DNA from: a virus
IMG/VR virus record: IMGVR_UViG_3300009514_000888
Span: 122,299-186,298 of that record
Direction: 5' to 3' (one strand)
Length of the DNA stretch: 64,000 bases
A program made the translations under genes and the position numbers. Below, one piece after another: positions 1-8,167 of this stretch. A model generated the notes under the pieces. The model did not search any database, was not told the origin of the DNA, and saw only the letters and a program-made list of their open reading frames with translations. Position 1 is the stretch's first letter; each line of letters begins with the position of its first letter.

Positions 1-636
1 CTCGAAGCACAGCCCTACCTGACGCAAGTATCTCATTACAATAAGCTCACTGGATATGCACAGTTCGGAGATCAGCCCTTTTTCGACTTTGATAGATATA
101 GGGAACATCCCAGGGTCAAGAGGTTTTATGACCATCCAGAAGAGGCGATTAATATCGCCAAAGCCCATCTGGAAACCGCCAATGTTCATTTTGATCTTGC
201 CCAACAATGGCTATTCAATATAGAACCAAAAACGGAGGCAGATATCGTCATCCATAAGACCGAGAAGTATCGTAACTTTGAAGGCAAGAACTATATTCCT
301 ACAATCGACTGGACGCTTTTGGAGGCATATGCAGATCGGTGCGTGTTTGTGGGATATGAGAAGGAACAAAAGATATTTAATCGCTGGTATACAGACCGCA
401 AATTCGAAGTCCCCTGGTATGGCTGCCAAGATATCTACGAAATGGCTCAGATCATTGCTGGGTCGAAGATGTTCATAGGCAATCAGTCCATCGGATTTGC
501 TGCGGCAGAAGGCATGAAACACCCCAGGGTTCAGGAAACATGCCTGCGCATACCGAACTGTTTGCCGCATGGCAAGGACGGCCATACAGAATTGAGCATA
601 GAGCTGATTGAGAAATACCTGAATAGGACAGCATGA
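1..636 (+). CDS. GT9-like glycosyltransferase, 5'-truncated by window edge
   Basis: The frame is open from base 1 to the TGA at 634-636, so the N-terminus lies outside the window and 211 codons are visible. The C-terminal part contains the stretch MFIGNQSIGFAAAEGM followed by a short strand and helix. That resembles the nucleotide-sugar binding end of GT9/heptosyltransferase-type GT-B enzymes, where a 'G.dSg..hlA.a.g.p' pattern is usual. The stop overlaps the next start (ATGA), which points to translational coupling with the methyltransferase that follows. The donor and acceptor cannot be predicted. The GT-B assignment is an inference from one motif and from similar proteins nearby. Confidence 0.6.
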   Translation, partial: LEAQPYLTQVSHYNKLTGYAQFGDQPFFDFDRYREHPRVKRFYDHPEEAINIAKAHLETANVHFDLAQQWLFNIEPKTEADIVIHKTEKYRNFEGKNYIPTIDWTLLEAYADRCVFVGYEKEQKIFNRWYTDRKFEVPWYGCQDIYEMAQIIAGSKMFIGNQSIGFAAAEGMKHPRVQETCLRIPNCLPHGKDGHTELSIELIEKYLNRTA

Positions 637-1238
637 TGCATAACTTGGAAATCCAGAAATTAGCGCAAGATACGGTTGTCGGTAGATATGATATCTACAA
701 ACTCGTTAAAAAGATTGGGCTTAATAACAATGTTGCCGAGATAGGGGTGGCAAAAGGTAAGAACTTCGCCAAAATCGTCTGGTATGCTCTGCCCAAGTAT
801 GCGGTGGGCATTGATCTTTGGGAATGGACAGAAGACAATTTGTGGTGGACACAGGAGTTCTTTGATAGTTACCGACGTAAAATAATAGAAGCAAAACCCG
901 CTCTGGAAGAAAAGACCGGGGCTAAAATTGACTACATCAAGGGCGACTGCCACAAAATAGTTCATCAGTTTGAGGATGAATTTTTTGACTTCATATACAT
1001 CGACTGCGACCATAGATACGAATATGTCAAAAGAGACCTGAATGACTGGTGGCCCAAGCTGCGATCTGGAGGGATCATGGCAGGGCATGACTATCTAGAG
1101 AAATCTTGCTGGAAAGGCGCGTGGACCTACGGAGTCGTGACTGCCGTGAATGAGTTTGTGAAGGAACATGAACTTTCCTGGATGCATTTAACTACTAAAG
1201 ATAGCGATCCTAGCTATATGTTCCTGAAACCAGAGTGA
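633..1238 (+). CDS. Class I SAM-dependent methyltransferase
   Basis: A 201-residue protein whose ATG overlaps the upstream TGA. Residues about 33-45 (NVAEIGVAKGKNF) match motif I of class I methyltransferases, E-x-G-x-x-x-G. FDFIYIDCDHRYEYVKRD near residues 114-131 is the acidic post-IV segment (YIDgDHsYe) of the Methyltransf_24 group, often linked to sugar or cephalosporin-hydroxylase-like methylation. LRSGGIMAGHDYL further on is the typical G-G-x-x-x-x-H-D element of that group. The setting among nucleotide-sugar genes suggests a sugar O-methyltransferase, but the substrate is unknown. Confidence 0.8.
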   Translation: MMHNLEIQKLAQDTVVGRYDIYKLVKKIGLNNNVAEIGVAKGKNFAKIVWYALPKYAVGIDLWEWTEDNLWWTQEFFDSYRRKIIEAKPALEEKTGAKIDYIKGDCHKIVHQFEDEFFDFIYIDCDHRYEYVKRDLNDWWPKLRSGGIMAGHDYLEKSCWKGAWTYGVVTAVNEFVKEHELSWMHLTTKDSDPSYMFLKPE

Positions 1239-1358
1239 GTGTAAGCAACGGGGGACAAACTGAGCCATATCGAATTTGCCAATGCATTTCGCGGTTTCAG
1301 CCCCCAACAACTGACGAGCGTTAAGCACCTTTCTAACTTCATTTGCTGCCAGGCTGGT

Positions 1359-1946
1359 TTGGCTCTCAATCGAAAATCAATCGATATGGACCTTTCCCGT
1401 TTGATAGAATGTTGGGGCGGCGTCAAATGCAAACAGTATCCCGATGAGCTGGCTCGATTACTGGTTTATATCTATAATAATAAGCATAAAATCAATAGTT
1501 ACCTGGAAGTGGGTATAGAAAATGGGGGAACGTTTTTTGTGATAGACAGCTTCTTGAGAGCAGTCAATCCGAAATACGAAGGGGGGTACGGGGTGGATGT
1601 GCGATATCGTCGCGGTAGCCTCAATATGATCTTGGACTACCAGATGGCGTACCCTGATAGCTATATCAAGATAGTTCATGCCAACCATGTTTATGAATGG
1701 ACGGTTCCCAAAACCTTTGACCTGTGTTTCATCGATGCAGAACATCGCTATCATGCAGTTCTTAGGGATTACACGAAGTATAAGCCGTTCTCAAAGATTA
1801 TGGCTTTTCATGATATTGCGTTGCCTATGCGAGAGAAGTCCACATCGGATTTGTGGGAAGAAATTAAAACAGAAGATTCGATAGAAATATTGAATGAGGA
1901 CGATAGATTTCGTACTCCGGTTGGAATCGGAATACTGAATCCGTGA
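1359..1946 (+). CDS. Class I methyltransferase (Methyltransf_24-like), start uncertain
   Basis: The core reads SYLEVGIENGGTFFVIDSFL (motif I region), then GVDVRYR and DLCFIDAEHRYHAVLRDY, which matches the FIDgdHsY element of Methyltransf_24 proteins, then AFHDI. It is probably a paralogue of the preceding methyltransferase. The start given is a TTG; an ATG lies at 1386. The frame stays open upstream to 1245 and the extra residues (for example IEFANAFRGFSPQQL) look coding, but no ATG, GTG or TTG exists there. A CTG at 1260 follows a GGGGG tract and is a candidate start. The stop overlaps the next GTG start. Confidence 0.75.
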   Translation: MALNRKSIDMDLSRLIECWGGVKCKQYPDELARLLVYIYNNKHKINSYLEVGIENGGTFFVIDSFLRAVNPKYEGGYGVDVRYRRGSLNMILDYQMAYPDSYIKIVHANHVYEWTVPKTFDLCFIDAEHRYHAVLRDYTKYKPFSKIMAFHDIALPMREKSTSDLWEEIKTEDSIEILNEDDRFRTPVGIGILNP

Positions 1947-2686
1947 AACCAACTCAGAAATCAGCAGATATCTACCGATGCTTCGGCACTGGACTCGGGG
2001 ACATTCTTATATCCCTGAGTGTTTATTATGACTACAGTCAGAACCGCAATGAGATCATGCAACTGTCCTCGTGGTATCCTAAATATATAGGAGAATCCTG
2101 CAAACATCGAAACTGCGATCTTAAATTAAGAGAGATATATTCCCTGATTGAGGAACCCGAAAATGCCGCGATAGAAATTGTCAAAGATGAGCCTACGCAT
2201 ATATTTAATGTGGATGCCATGAATCAAACAGTATTTAAGAGATCAAGGCCATGTTGGCTACCGCGTCAGCATAAGACTATATCTTATCAATTGAATGCAT
2301 CCTCCAAAAGGCGTTACAATATGTCTCAGGAACAGCAGGGAGAGTTGATATGCCAATGGCAGAAAAAGGGATATGAGACAGTGGGTTTGGGGACTCGCTT
2401 CTCTTTGGAAGAATGCGCCAAAGTGTTGTCGAACAGCTGGGCGTTCGTGGGGGCTGCAAGCGGAATGGCTTCTCTCGGATATGCGGTAGGCGTGCCTGTG
2501 TTTTTGATACGTAATGGATTCTGCTTGGACTATCTGATGCAAATCAGGCATGGTCATTTTGTTATTGTCGAGGATTATGACGAGTTCCAGGAGACGTTCC
2601 CTCAATATCTGTCGCATGGCATGGATTATTATAGACAGATCGCTTGTAATGCAGACCTCCTGAATCATCCGATACAAACGTCATGA
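1943..2686 (+). CDS. GT9-like glycosyltransferase
   Basis: A 247-residue protein starting at GTG (GTGA overlap with the previous stop). The N-terminus has GTGLGDILISLSVYYDY, the GlGD-type loop of ADP-heptose-type (GT9) transferases. Residues about 168-188 (SWAFVGAASGMASLGYAVGV) match the C-terminal donor-site pattern FvGvdSG-hlA-a-G-p. It is shorter than typical heptosyltransferases (about 320-350 aa), so the N-terminal Rossmann half may be reduced. It sits in a tight cluster with methyltransferases and an SDR epimerase and ends in an ATGA overlap with the next gene. The sugar transferred is unknown. Confidence 0.65.
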   Translation: MKPTQKSADIYRCFGTGLGDILISLSVYYDYSQNRNEIMQLSSWYPKYIGESCKHRNCDLKLREIYSLIEEPENAAIEIVKDEPTHIFNVDAMNQTVFKRSRPCWLPRQHKTISYQLNASSKRRYNMSQEQQGELICQWQKKGYETVGLGTRFSLEECAKVLSNSWAFVGAASGMASLGYAVGVPVFLIRNGFCLDYLMQIRHGHFVIVEDYDEFQETFPQYLSHGMDYYRQIACNADLLNHPIQTS

Positions 2687-3450
2687 ATGTATTAGTCACA
2701 GGCCATAGCGGATTCATTGGCTCGCATCTCTATCGTGCTCTTTTGGCTGACGGCCATTATGTTCTGGGATGGGATGATGTCCGGAACCCATCTTCCATTA
2801 CCATGGCCGTCAGTCAAGCAGATGTCATTTTTCATCTAGGCGCTCGCGTCAATACATTGGAACAGGATGTGAATCGCATTATGTTCGAGAACTACCATAT
2901 CACAAAGATATTGGTTGATGAGGCAGAAGAAAATGGAGCAAAGGTTGTATTCGCATCTTCTGCGGCGACTTATGGCGTCTCTGGTACACCAGCAAATGCC
3001 TATGGATGGAGCAAGTATTGCGCCGAGCAATATGGACTTAAAGCTTGCTCTAGATTTGTCTCCTTACGCTACTTTAATGTCTATGGACCAGGAGAGGGGC
3101 ACAAGGGAGCGATGGCGTCCGTGGCTACACAGTCGATGCAGAAAGGAAGTTTTACACTATTTCCAGGTAAACCATCAAGAGATTTCGTTTATGTCTTTGA
3201 TGTTGTTAACGCGAATATCTGGGCCATGGAAAATATTGAGCATGGAGTTTATGAGGTAGGTAGCGGAGAATCCAGAACCTTTGAGGATGTATTAAGCATA
3301 TTGGGCATTCCATTCGATTACCATGACGCATCATCCATTCCGCATGGATATCAGATGCGAACACAGTCTGATTGCGAACAATGGATGCCTGGCTGGAGTC
3401 CACGCTATACGCTAGAATCCGGGTTAACGGAATATTTGAGATCGCCATGA
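2683..3450 (+). CDS. Extended SDR NAD-dependent sugar epimerase/dehydratase
   Basis: A 255-residue extended short-chain dehydrogenase. The Rossmann nucleotide-binding motif GHSGFIG is at residues 7-13, the catalytic Ser at 92-93 (ASSAATYG), and the active-site Tyr-x-x-x-Lys at 107-111 (YGWSK). LRYFNVYGPGEG further on is the characteristic NDP-sugar epimerase segment. At 255 aa it is shorter than the usual 310-330. It probably acts on an NDP-hexose or ADP-heptose; the closest functional classes are UDP-glucose 4-epimerase and ADP-glyceromanno-heptose 6-epimerase. It overlaps both neighbours by ATGA. Confidence 0.85.
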   Translation: MNVLVTGHSGFIGSHLYRALLADGHYVLGWDDVRNPSSITMAVSQADVIFHLGARVNTLEQDVNRIMFENYHITKILVDEAEENGAKVVFASSAATYGVSGTPANAYGWSKYCAEQYGLKACSRFVSLRYFNVYGPGEGHKGAMASVATQSMQKGSFTLFPGKPSRDFVYVFDVVNANIWAMENIEHGVYEVGSGESRTFEDVLSILGIPFDYHDASSIPHGYQMRTQSDCEQWMPGWSPRYTLESGLTEYLRSP

Positions 3451-4427
3451 AGAAAGCATATATCATTGGTATATCTGGCCAGGACGGTTCTTTGATGGCG
3501 GATTTGTTGCATCGAAAGGGATACCAGGTGGCGGGCTGCTGCCGAAACGAACGGCAAGCATCCGCCTATCTCAGGGAGAAAGCAAAAGTCAATCGCGTTG
3601 ACTTGAATGTAGATATCAAGAAGATTGTCCATCGTATCGCTAGATTCTGTCCAAACGAAATATATAATTTTGCAGGCGTAACAGAACTGGAAACATCTCT
3701 TGATTTCCCTGCCTATACTATGAACGTGAATGCATATGTCATTATGGAGATGATCGAAAAACTGAGCCAGATTCGCAAGTTTGCAAGACACCAGATCAAG
3801 TTCTGCTTGGCGAATTCATGCGAAATCTTTGGCGATCATCCAGGCCCGCATACAGAATTGACGCCGCTTAGCCCGCAATCCCCCTATGCTACAGCCAAGG
3901 CTGCTCTTTTGGAGATGTCCAGGCATTACCGTCGAAAGGGTATCTTTGTCTCAAATGCTATTTTACACAATCACGAGAGTCATGCGAGGCGAAAGGGGGT
4001 CGTTTACAGGGTTACATCTTTTGCCAAAGCATACGCAGCTTCGTCGCTGACGCTTGGCAATGTCGATACCTGCCGAGACTGGGGGTATGCCCAGGATTAC
4101 ATGGATGCCATGTGGCTCATGAACCAGCATGACTCGCCTGACGACTATGTTGTTGCTTCTGGGGTATCTCATTCTGTGAAAGAGATGTGTACGATGGCGA
4201 TGAGGCAGAGGGATATAGAGATGGAATGGACGACCGGCCCGGAGATATTCGCTTATGACAAGCGAACTGGATATAAGGTGTTTGTGTCTGATCCTGGAAG
4301 AAGTCGTCCAGGAGATGTCCCCAAACGATCTGGGAACATCTCTAAGATTCAGAAGGCTCTTGGCTGGAGCCCGCAGATGACATTTTCTGAGATGATTCGA
4401 CTTCTTGTTTCTGGCGAATCTGCTTGA
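3447..4427 (+). CDS. gmd: GDP-mannose 4,6-dehydratase
   Basis: Converts GDP-D-mannose to GDP-4-keto-6-deoxy-D-mannose, the first step toward GDP-L-fucose. The ATG at 3447 overlaps the upstream stop and gives a 326-residue product, the normal family size. GISGQDGSLMADLL (residues 8-21) matches the GMD N-terminus GITGQDGsYLAE. NSCEIFG (123-129) corresponds to the catalytic Ser-x-Glu segment, Tyr147-x-x-x-Lys151 is the catalytic pair, and ILHNHESHARR near residue 175 matches the GMD-specific LFNHESPRRG. The partner reductase is at 26900. The last 86 bp lie antisense to the 3' end of the convergent glycosyltransferase gene. Confidence 0.92.
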   Translation: MKKAYIIGISGQDGSLMADLLHRKGYQVAGCCRNERQASAYLREKAKVNRVDLNVDIKKIVHRIARFCPNEIYNFAGVTELETSLDFPAYTMNVNAYVIMEMIEKLSQIRKFARHQIKFCLANSCEIFGDHPGPHTELTPLSPQSPYATAKAALLEMSRHYRRKGIFVSNAILHNHESHARRKGVVYRVTSFAKAYAASSLTLGNVDTCRDWGYAQDYMDAMWLMNQHDSPDDYVVASGVSHSVKEMCTMAMRQRDIEMEWTTGPEIFAYDKRTGYKVFVSDPGRSRPGDVPKRSGNISKIQKALGWSPQMTFSEMIRLLVSGESA

Positions 4428-5406
4428 TTTTTTCAGCATCGCTGCCGTAATGGAGAGCGCCGCCCTCGTAATACCATTCGATTGCCCGAATCACATCCAT
4501 CGGCTTGATCATGTCCATGCACCTTGGGATGACCAGGTGATCGCTGATTCTCACGGGATATTCGCATAAATCCTTGCGATCTTTAATATCTCCATCGCCT
4601 ATTTTTTGGCAGCGAGATTTCCAGCATCCGCCATTATCGCAACAGTCCAGGCTACCATTGACCGCCAAGAAGCGATGGTGCGGATAGGCTTCCCACTGGG
4701 GCGGTTCACGGCCTCCGGCTATGACAACTGCGGCCCTGTTTAGGGGGCGGCCTGGCTTGACTGGAGCGGCTGCGGCAAGATGCATCGCCCATGTTACAGG
4801 GCATAACACTCCCACTGAATGATAAACCAGGCGAATGAATTGACGGGCATCTGTTTTTCCAATGAGATCAATCACATTTTCTAGCTTAGGATGAAAATGA
4901 CCCTTTTCTCCAACCTGTACAAATGTGATTCTGCCTAAAAAATGGTTGACGACCTGCTGATACCAGTCAGGATTCCACCACTTGCTTGAGAAGTCCGTCT
5001 TCCCACCAGCCACAATGACCCAAAAGTCGTCGTCCAAACCTATCTCCTGAACTTGACTCATCCAAGACTGCTCGTCCTCCGAAAGATGAATATCTCCCTT
5101 GAAATCGATGGGCCTGAGGTTGATCTCTAATTGATCAGATAGAAAGTCATGAAAACCATGAATGAAGTGATAAGGAGAGGTATTGCTGCGATGGATCAAT
5201 GGATATTCGCATTCCAGGACTTTAACATCATCATCATTTTCGTCTAACTTTATAATGTAGGGATTGTTTTCCCAGATTGCGTCGCATGGTGTGCGAACAT
5301 CCGTTTGATATTGGTCAGGAAATGTAATATGCAGATCGCGTATCGCCGCTGTCAGCATCATGATGTCGCCAGGACAAAGGCTGTGCTTAAGAACATATTT
5401 CTTCAT
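4342..5406 (-). CDS. GT9-like glycosyltransferase with Cys-rich insert
   Basis: A 354-residue minus-strand protein. CPGDIMMLTAAIRDLH at the N-terminus resembles the G-D-x-x-x-x-x-x-x-x-L loop of heptosyltransferase-like GT-B enzymes, and VLCPVTWAMHLAAAAPVKPG near residues 198-217 resembles the donor-binding C-terminal motif. A cluster CCDNGGCWKSRC around residues 252-263 could bind a metal. The last ~40 residues are hydrophilic, rich in Ser/Gln/Glu, and encoded antisense to the end of gmd. The start overlaps the stop of the upstream minus-strand gene (ATGA), so the pair is likely co-transcribed. Confidence 0.65.
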   Translation of the reverse strand: MKKYVLKHSLCPGDIMMLTAAIRDLHITFPDQYQTDVRTPCDAIWENNPYIIKLDENDDDVKVLECEYPLIHRSNTSPYHFIHGFHDFLSDQLEINLRPIDFKGDIHLSEDEQSWMSQVQEIGLDDDFWVIVAGGKTDFSSKWWNPDWYQQVVNHFLGRITFVQVGEKGHFHPKLENVIDLIGKTDARQFIRLVYHSVGVLCPVTWAMHLAAAAPVKPGRPLNRAAVVIAGGREPPQWEAYPHHRFLAVNGSLDCCDNGGCWKSRCQKIGDGDIKDRKDLCEYPVRISDHLVIPRCMDMIKPMDVIRAIEWYYEGGALHYGSDAEKIKQIRQKQEVESSQKMSSAGSSQEPSES

Positions 5407-5807
5407 GCATCATATTTCGGTTTTTCTGCTTTGTCGCTTTTGCCTCGTCCGCTGCGAGACAGTTCTTCCTCCGTCCATTCATCGCGGAAGCCTGCCCCGA
5501 GACGCCCATAGTCTTTGACAATAGGCAGTAGCTTGGTGGAAGAGAACGCCCCTATCACCGTCTGAATGTCCTCAATATCTTCCTCGGTTTTCAACTTTTT
5601 CGCAAAATCTGAAATACCCAATGCGAGAGCCATGCTCCCCAGCATGCCGTCTTCCGTGCCGGATAGCTTGTCGCTGATATCAAAATGATCCAAAAGCCTC
5701 CGACGAAAATCTTGCCTGAGATTACCAATGTTGCGAATTAGAAAGATTGCTCTGTCCCTCTCTACAAAAGTGTCCAGAGAAACGTTGTATTGACCATGAG
5801 GCATCAC
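5403..5807 (-). CDS. Hypothetical protein, helical
   Basis: A 134-residue protein with no family I recognise. The sequence is predominantly charged and probably helical, with a predicted disordered C-terminal tail rich in Glu, Ser, Arg and Lys. It begins MMPHGQYN, so either of two adjacent ATGs (5807 or 5804) could serve. It is the first gene of a two-gene minus-strand unit with the glycosyltransferase downstream. The 80-bp gap to the divergent sulfotransferase gene must hold promoters for both directions, but I see no confident -35/-10 pair. Confidence 0.6.
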   Translation of the reverse strand: MMPHGQYNVSLDTFVERDRAIFLIRNIGNLRQDFRRRLLDHFDISDKLSGTEDGMLGSMALALGISDFAKKLKTEEDIEDIQTVIGAFSSTKLLPIVKDYGRLGAGFRDEWTEEELSRSGRGKSDKAEKPKYDA

Positions 5808-5887
5808 CGAACCCTCGAAAAGGAAAATGACGATAATATTACTAACACTACAGATTATCGACGCGGCAATCCTTGGAGATATAATTT

Positions 5888-6613
5888 ATGCCCTATGACT
5901 TTGGCGATCTACCCTACCAGAAATTCGTAATTGTTAGCGATCATCGATCTGGATCATATATGGTTCGATCCGCGCTGGAGTCCCATCCGCATATCCTGTG
6001 TCATAACGAAGTCTTTCATGAAACCAGACAAGCCGCGTATCGCACAATGGCAATGGAAGAGGTTCTTAAGAATATGGTTTGGCAGCATATGGAACTGCCT
6101 ATGCAGGCGGTGGGCTTCCTTTTGATGAGATATCAATGCCAAATCAGCAGCCCATTTGCTCCCGTTTGGGATATCCTGGCCCATATGACTGGCCTTAAAG
6201 TCATTATGTTATCCCGCAAAAATATCGTGGATCGAGCCGTGTCCCTTGCCATCGCACAAAAATTCAACTCTTACAACGATCAGCACCGACTGGCAATGAG
6301 AGACGATCCCGTTATTGAACTGTCAGTAGATGATTTCTTGAAATCAGTCAATGCCTATACGAAACATATGGTGTATGCTAATCTGAAACTGGGCAGACAG
6401 AAACTTCAACGCTATTGGTATGAAGATATCCTCGATGATCCTATTAAGACTTATCGCAGCATGCAGCAATTCCTTGGCGTCAAGGAAGTCCTGGACCTGG
6501 CAGCCACAACCCGACGAGTTGAAAAACGATCCCTCCAAGACGTTGTGATCAATTATGCAGAACTAAAGGAGGCAAGCGAACAGACCATCTTTGAAGATCA
6601 TTTCAAGGCATAA
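5888..6613 (+). CDS. Sulfotransferase-like protein
   Basis: A 241-residue protein. VSDHRSGSYMVRSAL (residues 16-30) resembles the 5'-phosphosulfate-binding loop of PAPS-dependent sulfotransferases. MLSRKNIVDRAVSLAIA, about 100 residues on, resembles the 3'-phosphate-binding motif (R-x-x-x-x-x-x-x-S) as found in Stf0-type trehalose and carbohydrate sulfotransferases. The family would transfer sulfate from PAPS to a hydroxyl group, plausibly on a sugar here. RBS GGAG lies 9 nt before the ATG. The 3' end overlaps the convergent minus-strand gene by 16 bp. Acceptor unknown; no PAPS synthesis gene is visible, so PAPS would come from the host. Confidence 0.75.
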   Translation: MPYDFGDLPYQKFVIVSDHRSGSYMVRSALESHPHILCHNEVFHETRQAAYRTMAMEEVLKNMVWQHMELPMQAVGFLLMRYQCQISSPFAPVWDILAHMTGLKVIMLSRKNIVDRAVSLAIAQKFNSYNDQHRLAMRDDPVIELSVDDFLKSVNAYTKHMVYANLKLGRQKLQRYWYEDILDDPIKTYRSMQQFLGVKEVLDLAATTRRVEKRSLQDVVINYAELKEASEQTIFEDHFKA

Positions 6614-7263
6614 CCATAGCGATTGGACATCTCTCGAATAGCCTCCCCTAATTCAGGGTTCGTGCTCTTCATCTTCCCCCATGTAAGAACGGCATAGTCC
6701 TGACGTTTGGTATGAAAAAACTCTTTTGGGTCAGGATGAGACTGATAATCTAATCCCAGCCTACGTAATACCTCATGACATATATGTGGTAACTCTGTAA
6801 ATGACTCTACTCTGTACGTGTATTCCGCAATCTCGTCGGCTCTCTTGTGTAGATGGTACCAATATCTCATGGTCCTGAATAACTTGATGGGACAAAAGTA
6901 TCCCGACTCTAGCCCACCGCAAGCCCGGTGAGCGGGTATGCCAACCTCCCTGCATTGGTCACATAACTGAGGGAACTGATAGGATAGTCTTAAATGCTTC
7001 TCCACTTTGACCAGCAAGGCATCTCCTTTATGGTAGACACAGGCAGAAGCAATAGAGTTTAGAGGATGACGAACCTGATGAAGGATGCAATCGAATTGAT
7101 CAGGGTCATGGAAAATGAAACTGTAGCCCACCACCCCGCCCTTGCTCTTGAAATTTTCATGCTCGACATCTGCCGAACAGGCACGGAGATATTTGGTGAT
7201 GAATCCTGTGCCGCTGCGGGTTGGTGAGGCAATCATGATCCTATTGGGGATAGCCGTATTCAT
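6598..7263 (-). CDS. Sulfotransferase-like protein with four-Cys cluster
   Basis: A 221-residue protein with SPTRSGTGFITKYL at residues 13-26 (5'-phosphosulfate loop) and LHQVRHPLNSIASA at 61-74 (3'-phosphate motif R-x-P-x-x-x-x-x-S). It aligns along most of its length with the next minus-strand gene, so the two are tandem paralogues. Both carry a conserved CDQC...C...C insert (Cys 101, 104, 115 and 124 here) directly before the shared IKLFRTMRYWY-type segment. This could be a zinc-binding subdomain not typical of sulfotransferases. The start overlaps the 3' end of its upstream paralogue by 23 bp. Confidence 0.75.
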   Translation of the reverse strand: MNTAIPNRIMIASPTRSGTGFITKYLRACSADVEHENFKSKGGVVGYSFIFHDPDQFDCILHQVRHPLNSIASACVYHKGDALLVKVEKHLRLSYQFPQLCDQCREVGIPAHRACGGLESGYFCPIKLFRTMRYWYHLHKRADEIAEYTYRVESFTELPHICHEVLRRLGLDYQSHPDPKEFFHTKRQDYAVLTWGKMKSTNPELGEAIREMSNRYGYALK

Positions 7264-7903
7264 GACATTTGTCCCAAATTTTGCTCGCCAATTCCTCGTC
7301 TAACTCGCGCAGCAAATCCCAGGTTAACATCGTATATCGTTCGGGATTCTCTCCTCCCCATAAATGGTCAGGTGATGGCTGCTGTTCTGGAATCCCCAGC
7401 CTTCGATACATCTCTTTGCGAGTCCCTTCATCATTGTGGAAATCTTCTACGTGATACCGCCAACTTGATATCTTTTCTGCCGCCAGATTCATGTAATACC
7501 AGTATCGCATGGTCCGCAGGACGCGAATATGGCACAAATATCTTGCGCCGGACCTGTGTCCGCAGCCGTCGTTGACGCCATGACCATGATCCAGACATTG
7601 GTCACAAATCTTCGGGTATTGATACTTGATGGGGAAAAACCCTTCAGGGTCTTCAAAGAAATATACGGGATAGCCGCTACAGGACGACATGACTTTTAAG
7701 GGATCGCGAACTTGGTGGAAAATAATGTCGAAATCCCCAGGATTCATTTTAATGAAAGTCCAGCCAGTTATCCCATAATATCCTGGCTTGCGATTCTCGT
7801 GACGAACCGCCACGCGAGGGCGCAGATGATTTAAGGCTTTGAAGATGTACTTGCTGCCCGATCTCATTGTGCCGCAGATCAACACTTGTTGCTTAAATTT
7901 CAT
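7241..7903 (-). CDS. Sulfotransferase-like protein, tandem paralogue
   Basis: Starting at the ATG at 7903 (MKFKQQVL), the 220-residue product shows CGTMRSGSKYIFKAL (residues 10-24) as the phosphosulfate loop and FHQVRDPLKVMSS (62-74) as the 3'-phosphate motif. A longer reading from 7963 would run back through a hairpin-rich noncoding stretch and is unlikely. It shares the CDQC...CG...C cluster (Cys 100, 103, 114 and 124), the following RTMRYWYYMN segment and the ending with the downstream gene. The two probably arose by tandem duplication and diverged in substrate. The acceptor is unknown. Confidence 0.75.
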   Translation of the reverse strand: MKFKQQVLICGTMRSGSKYIFKALNHLRPRVAVRHENRKPGYYGITGWTFIKMNPGDFDIIFHQVRDPLKVMSSCSGYPVYFFEDPEGFFPIKYQYPKICDQCLDHGHGVNDGCGHRSGARYLCHIRVLRTMRYWYYMNLAAEKISSWRYHVEDFHNDEGTRKEMYRRLGIPEQQPSPDHLWGGENPERYTMLTWDLLRELDEELASKIWDKCHEYGYPQ

Positions 7904-7908
7904 AGTGT

Positions 7909-8090
7909 GCGGGCAGGAAACCCCTACCCTCGTGGTAGGGGAGGAATGCCGCCTCCTTAACATTAAGCATAACTTTGAAGCCAGTCTCGCTACAAGTTTG
8001 ACTGGTAGGGCGCATTCAACCGTCCATACGTCTCAACCTTCGGGTTAGGGACAATCCCCCTCCCCTTGCGTGAGGGGTAGTTGAAGATTA
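7909..8090 (+). ncRNA. Candidate structured RNA (four consecutive hairpins)
   Basis: This gap holds four successive hairpins. The first is CCCCTACC/GGTAGGGG (7921-7941), enclosed by GGCA/TGCC across a purine internal loop (GGAAA/AGGAA). The second is CCAGTC/GACTGG (7981-8005). The third is AACC-TTCG-GGTT (8035-8046), a classic C(UUCG)G tetraloop that extends outward to 8031-8051 with one bulged A. The fourth is CCCCTC/GAGGGG (8057-8077) with an outer CAA/TTG helix. The UUCG loop favours a plus-strand RNA. It could be a 5' leader of the gene at 8168, a free ncRNA, or a remnant omega-RNA-like end of an IS200/IS605 element. No TnpB or IscB gene is present nearby. Confidence 0.55.
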
Positions 8091-8167
8091 TTTTATCGTC
8101 CACAAAGGGACCAAAACCTTTTTAGGGGAACGTGATATCAGAGTTCATTTGTTATCGGAGTATATAT

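Noticed and set aside
5808-5887. TATAAT at about 5880 as a promoter -10 for the sulfotransferase gene
   Set aside because: It overlaps the ribosome binding region and lies only a few bases before the ATG, so a transcript from it would lack a leader; no matching -35 is seen.
7964-8048. A coding extension of the sulfotransferase or a separate plus-strand ORF at 7839-8048
   Set aside because: The frame lies in the hairpin-rich stretch, has no good start or RBS and its translation has no family-like features.
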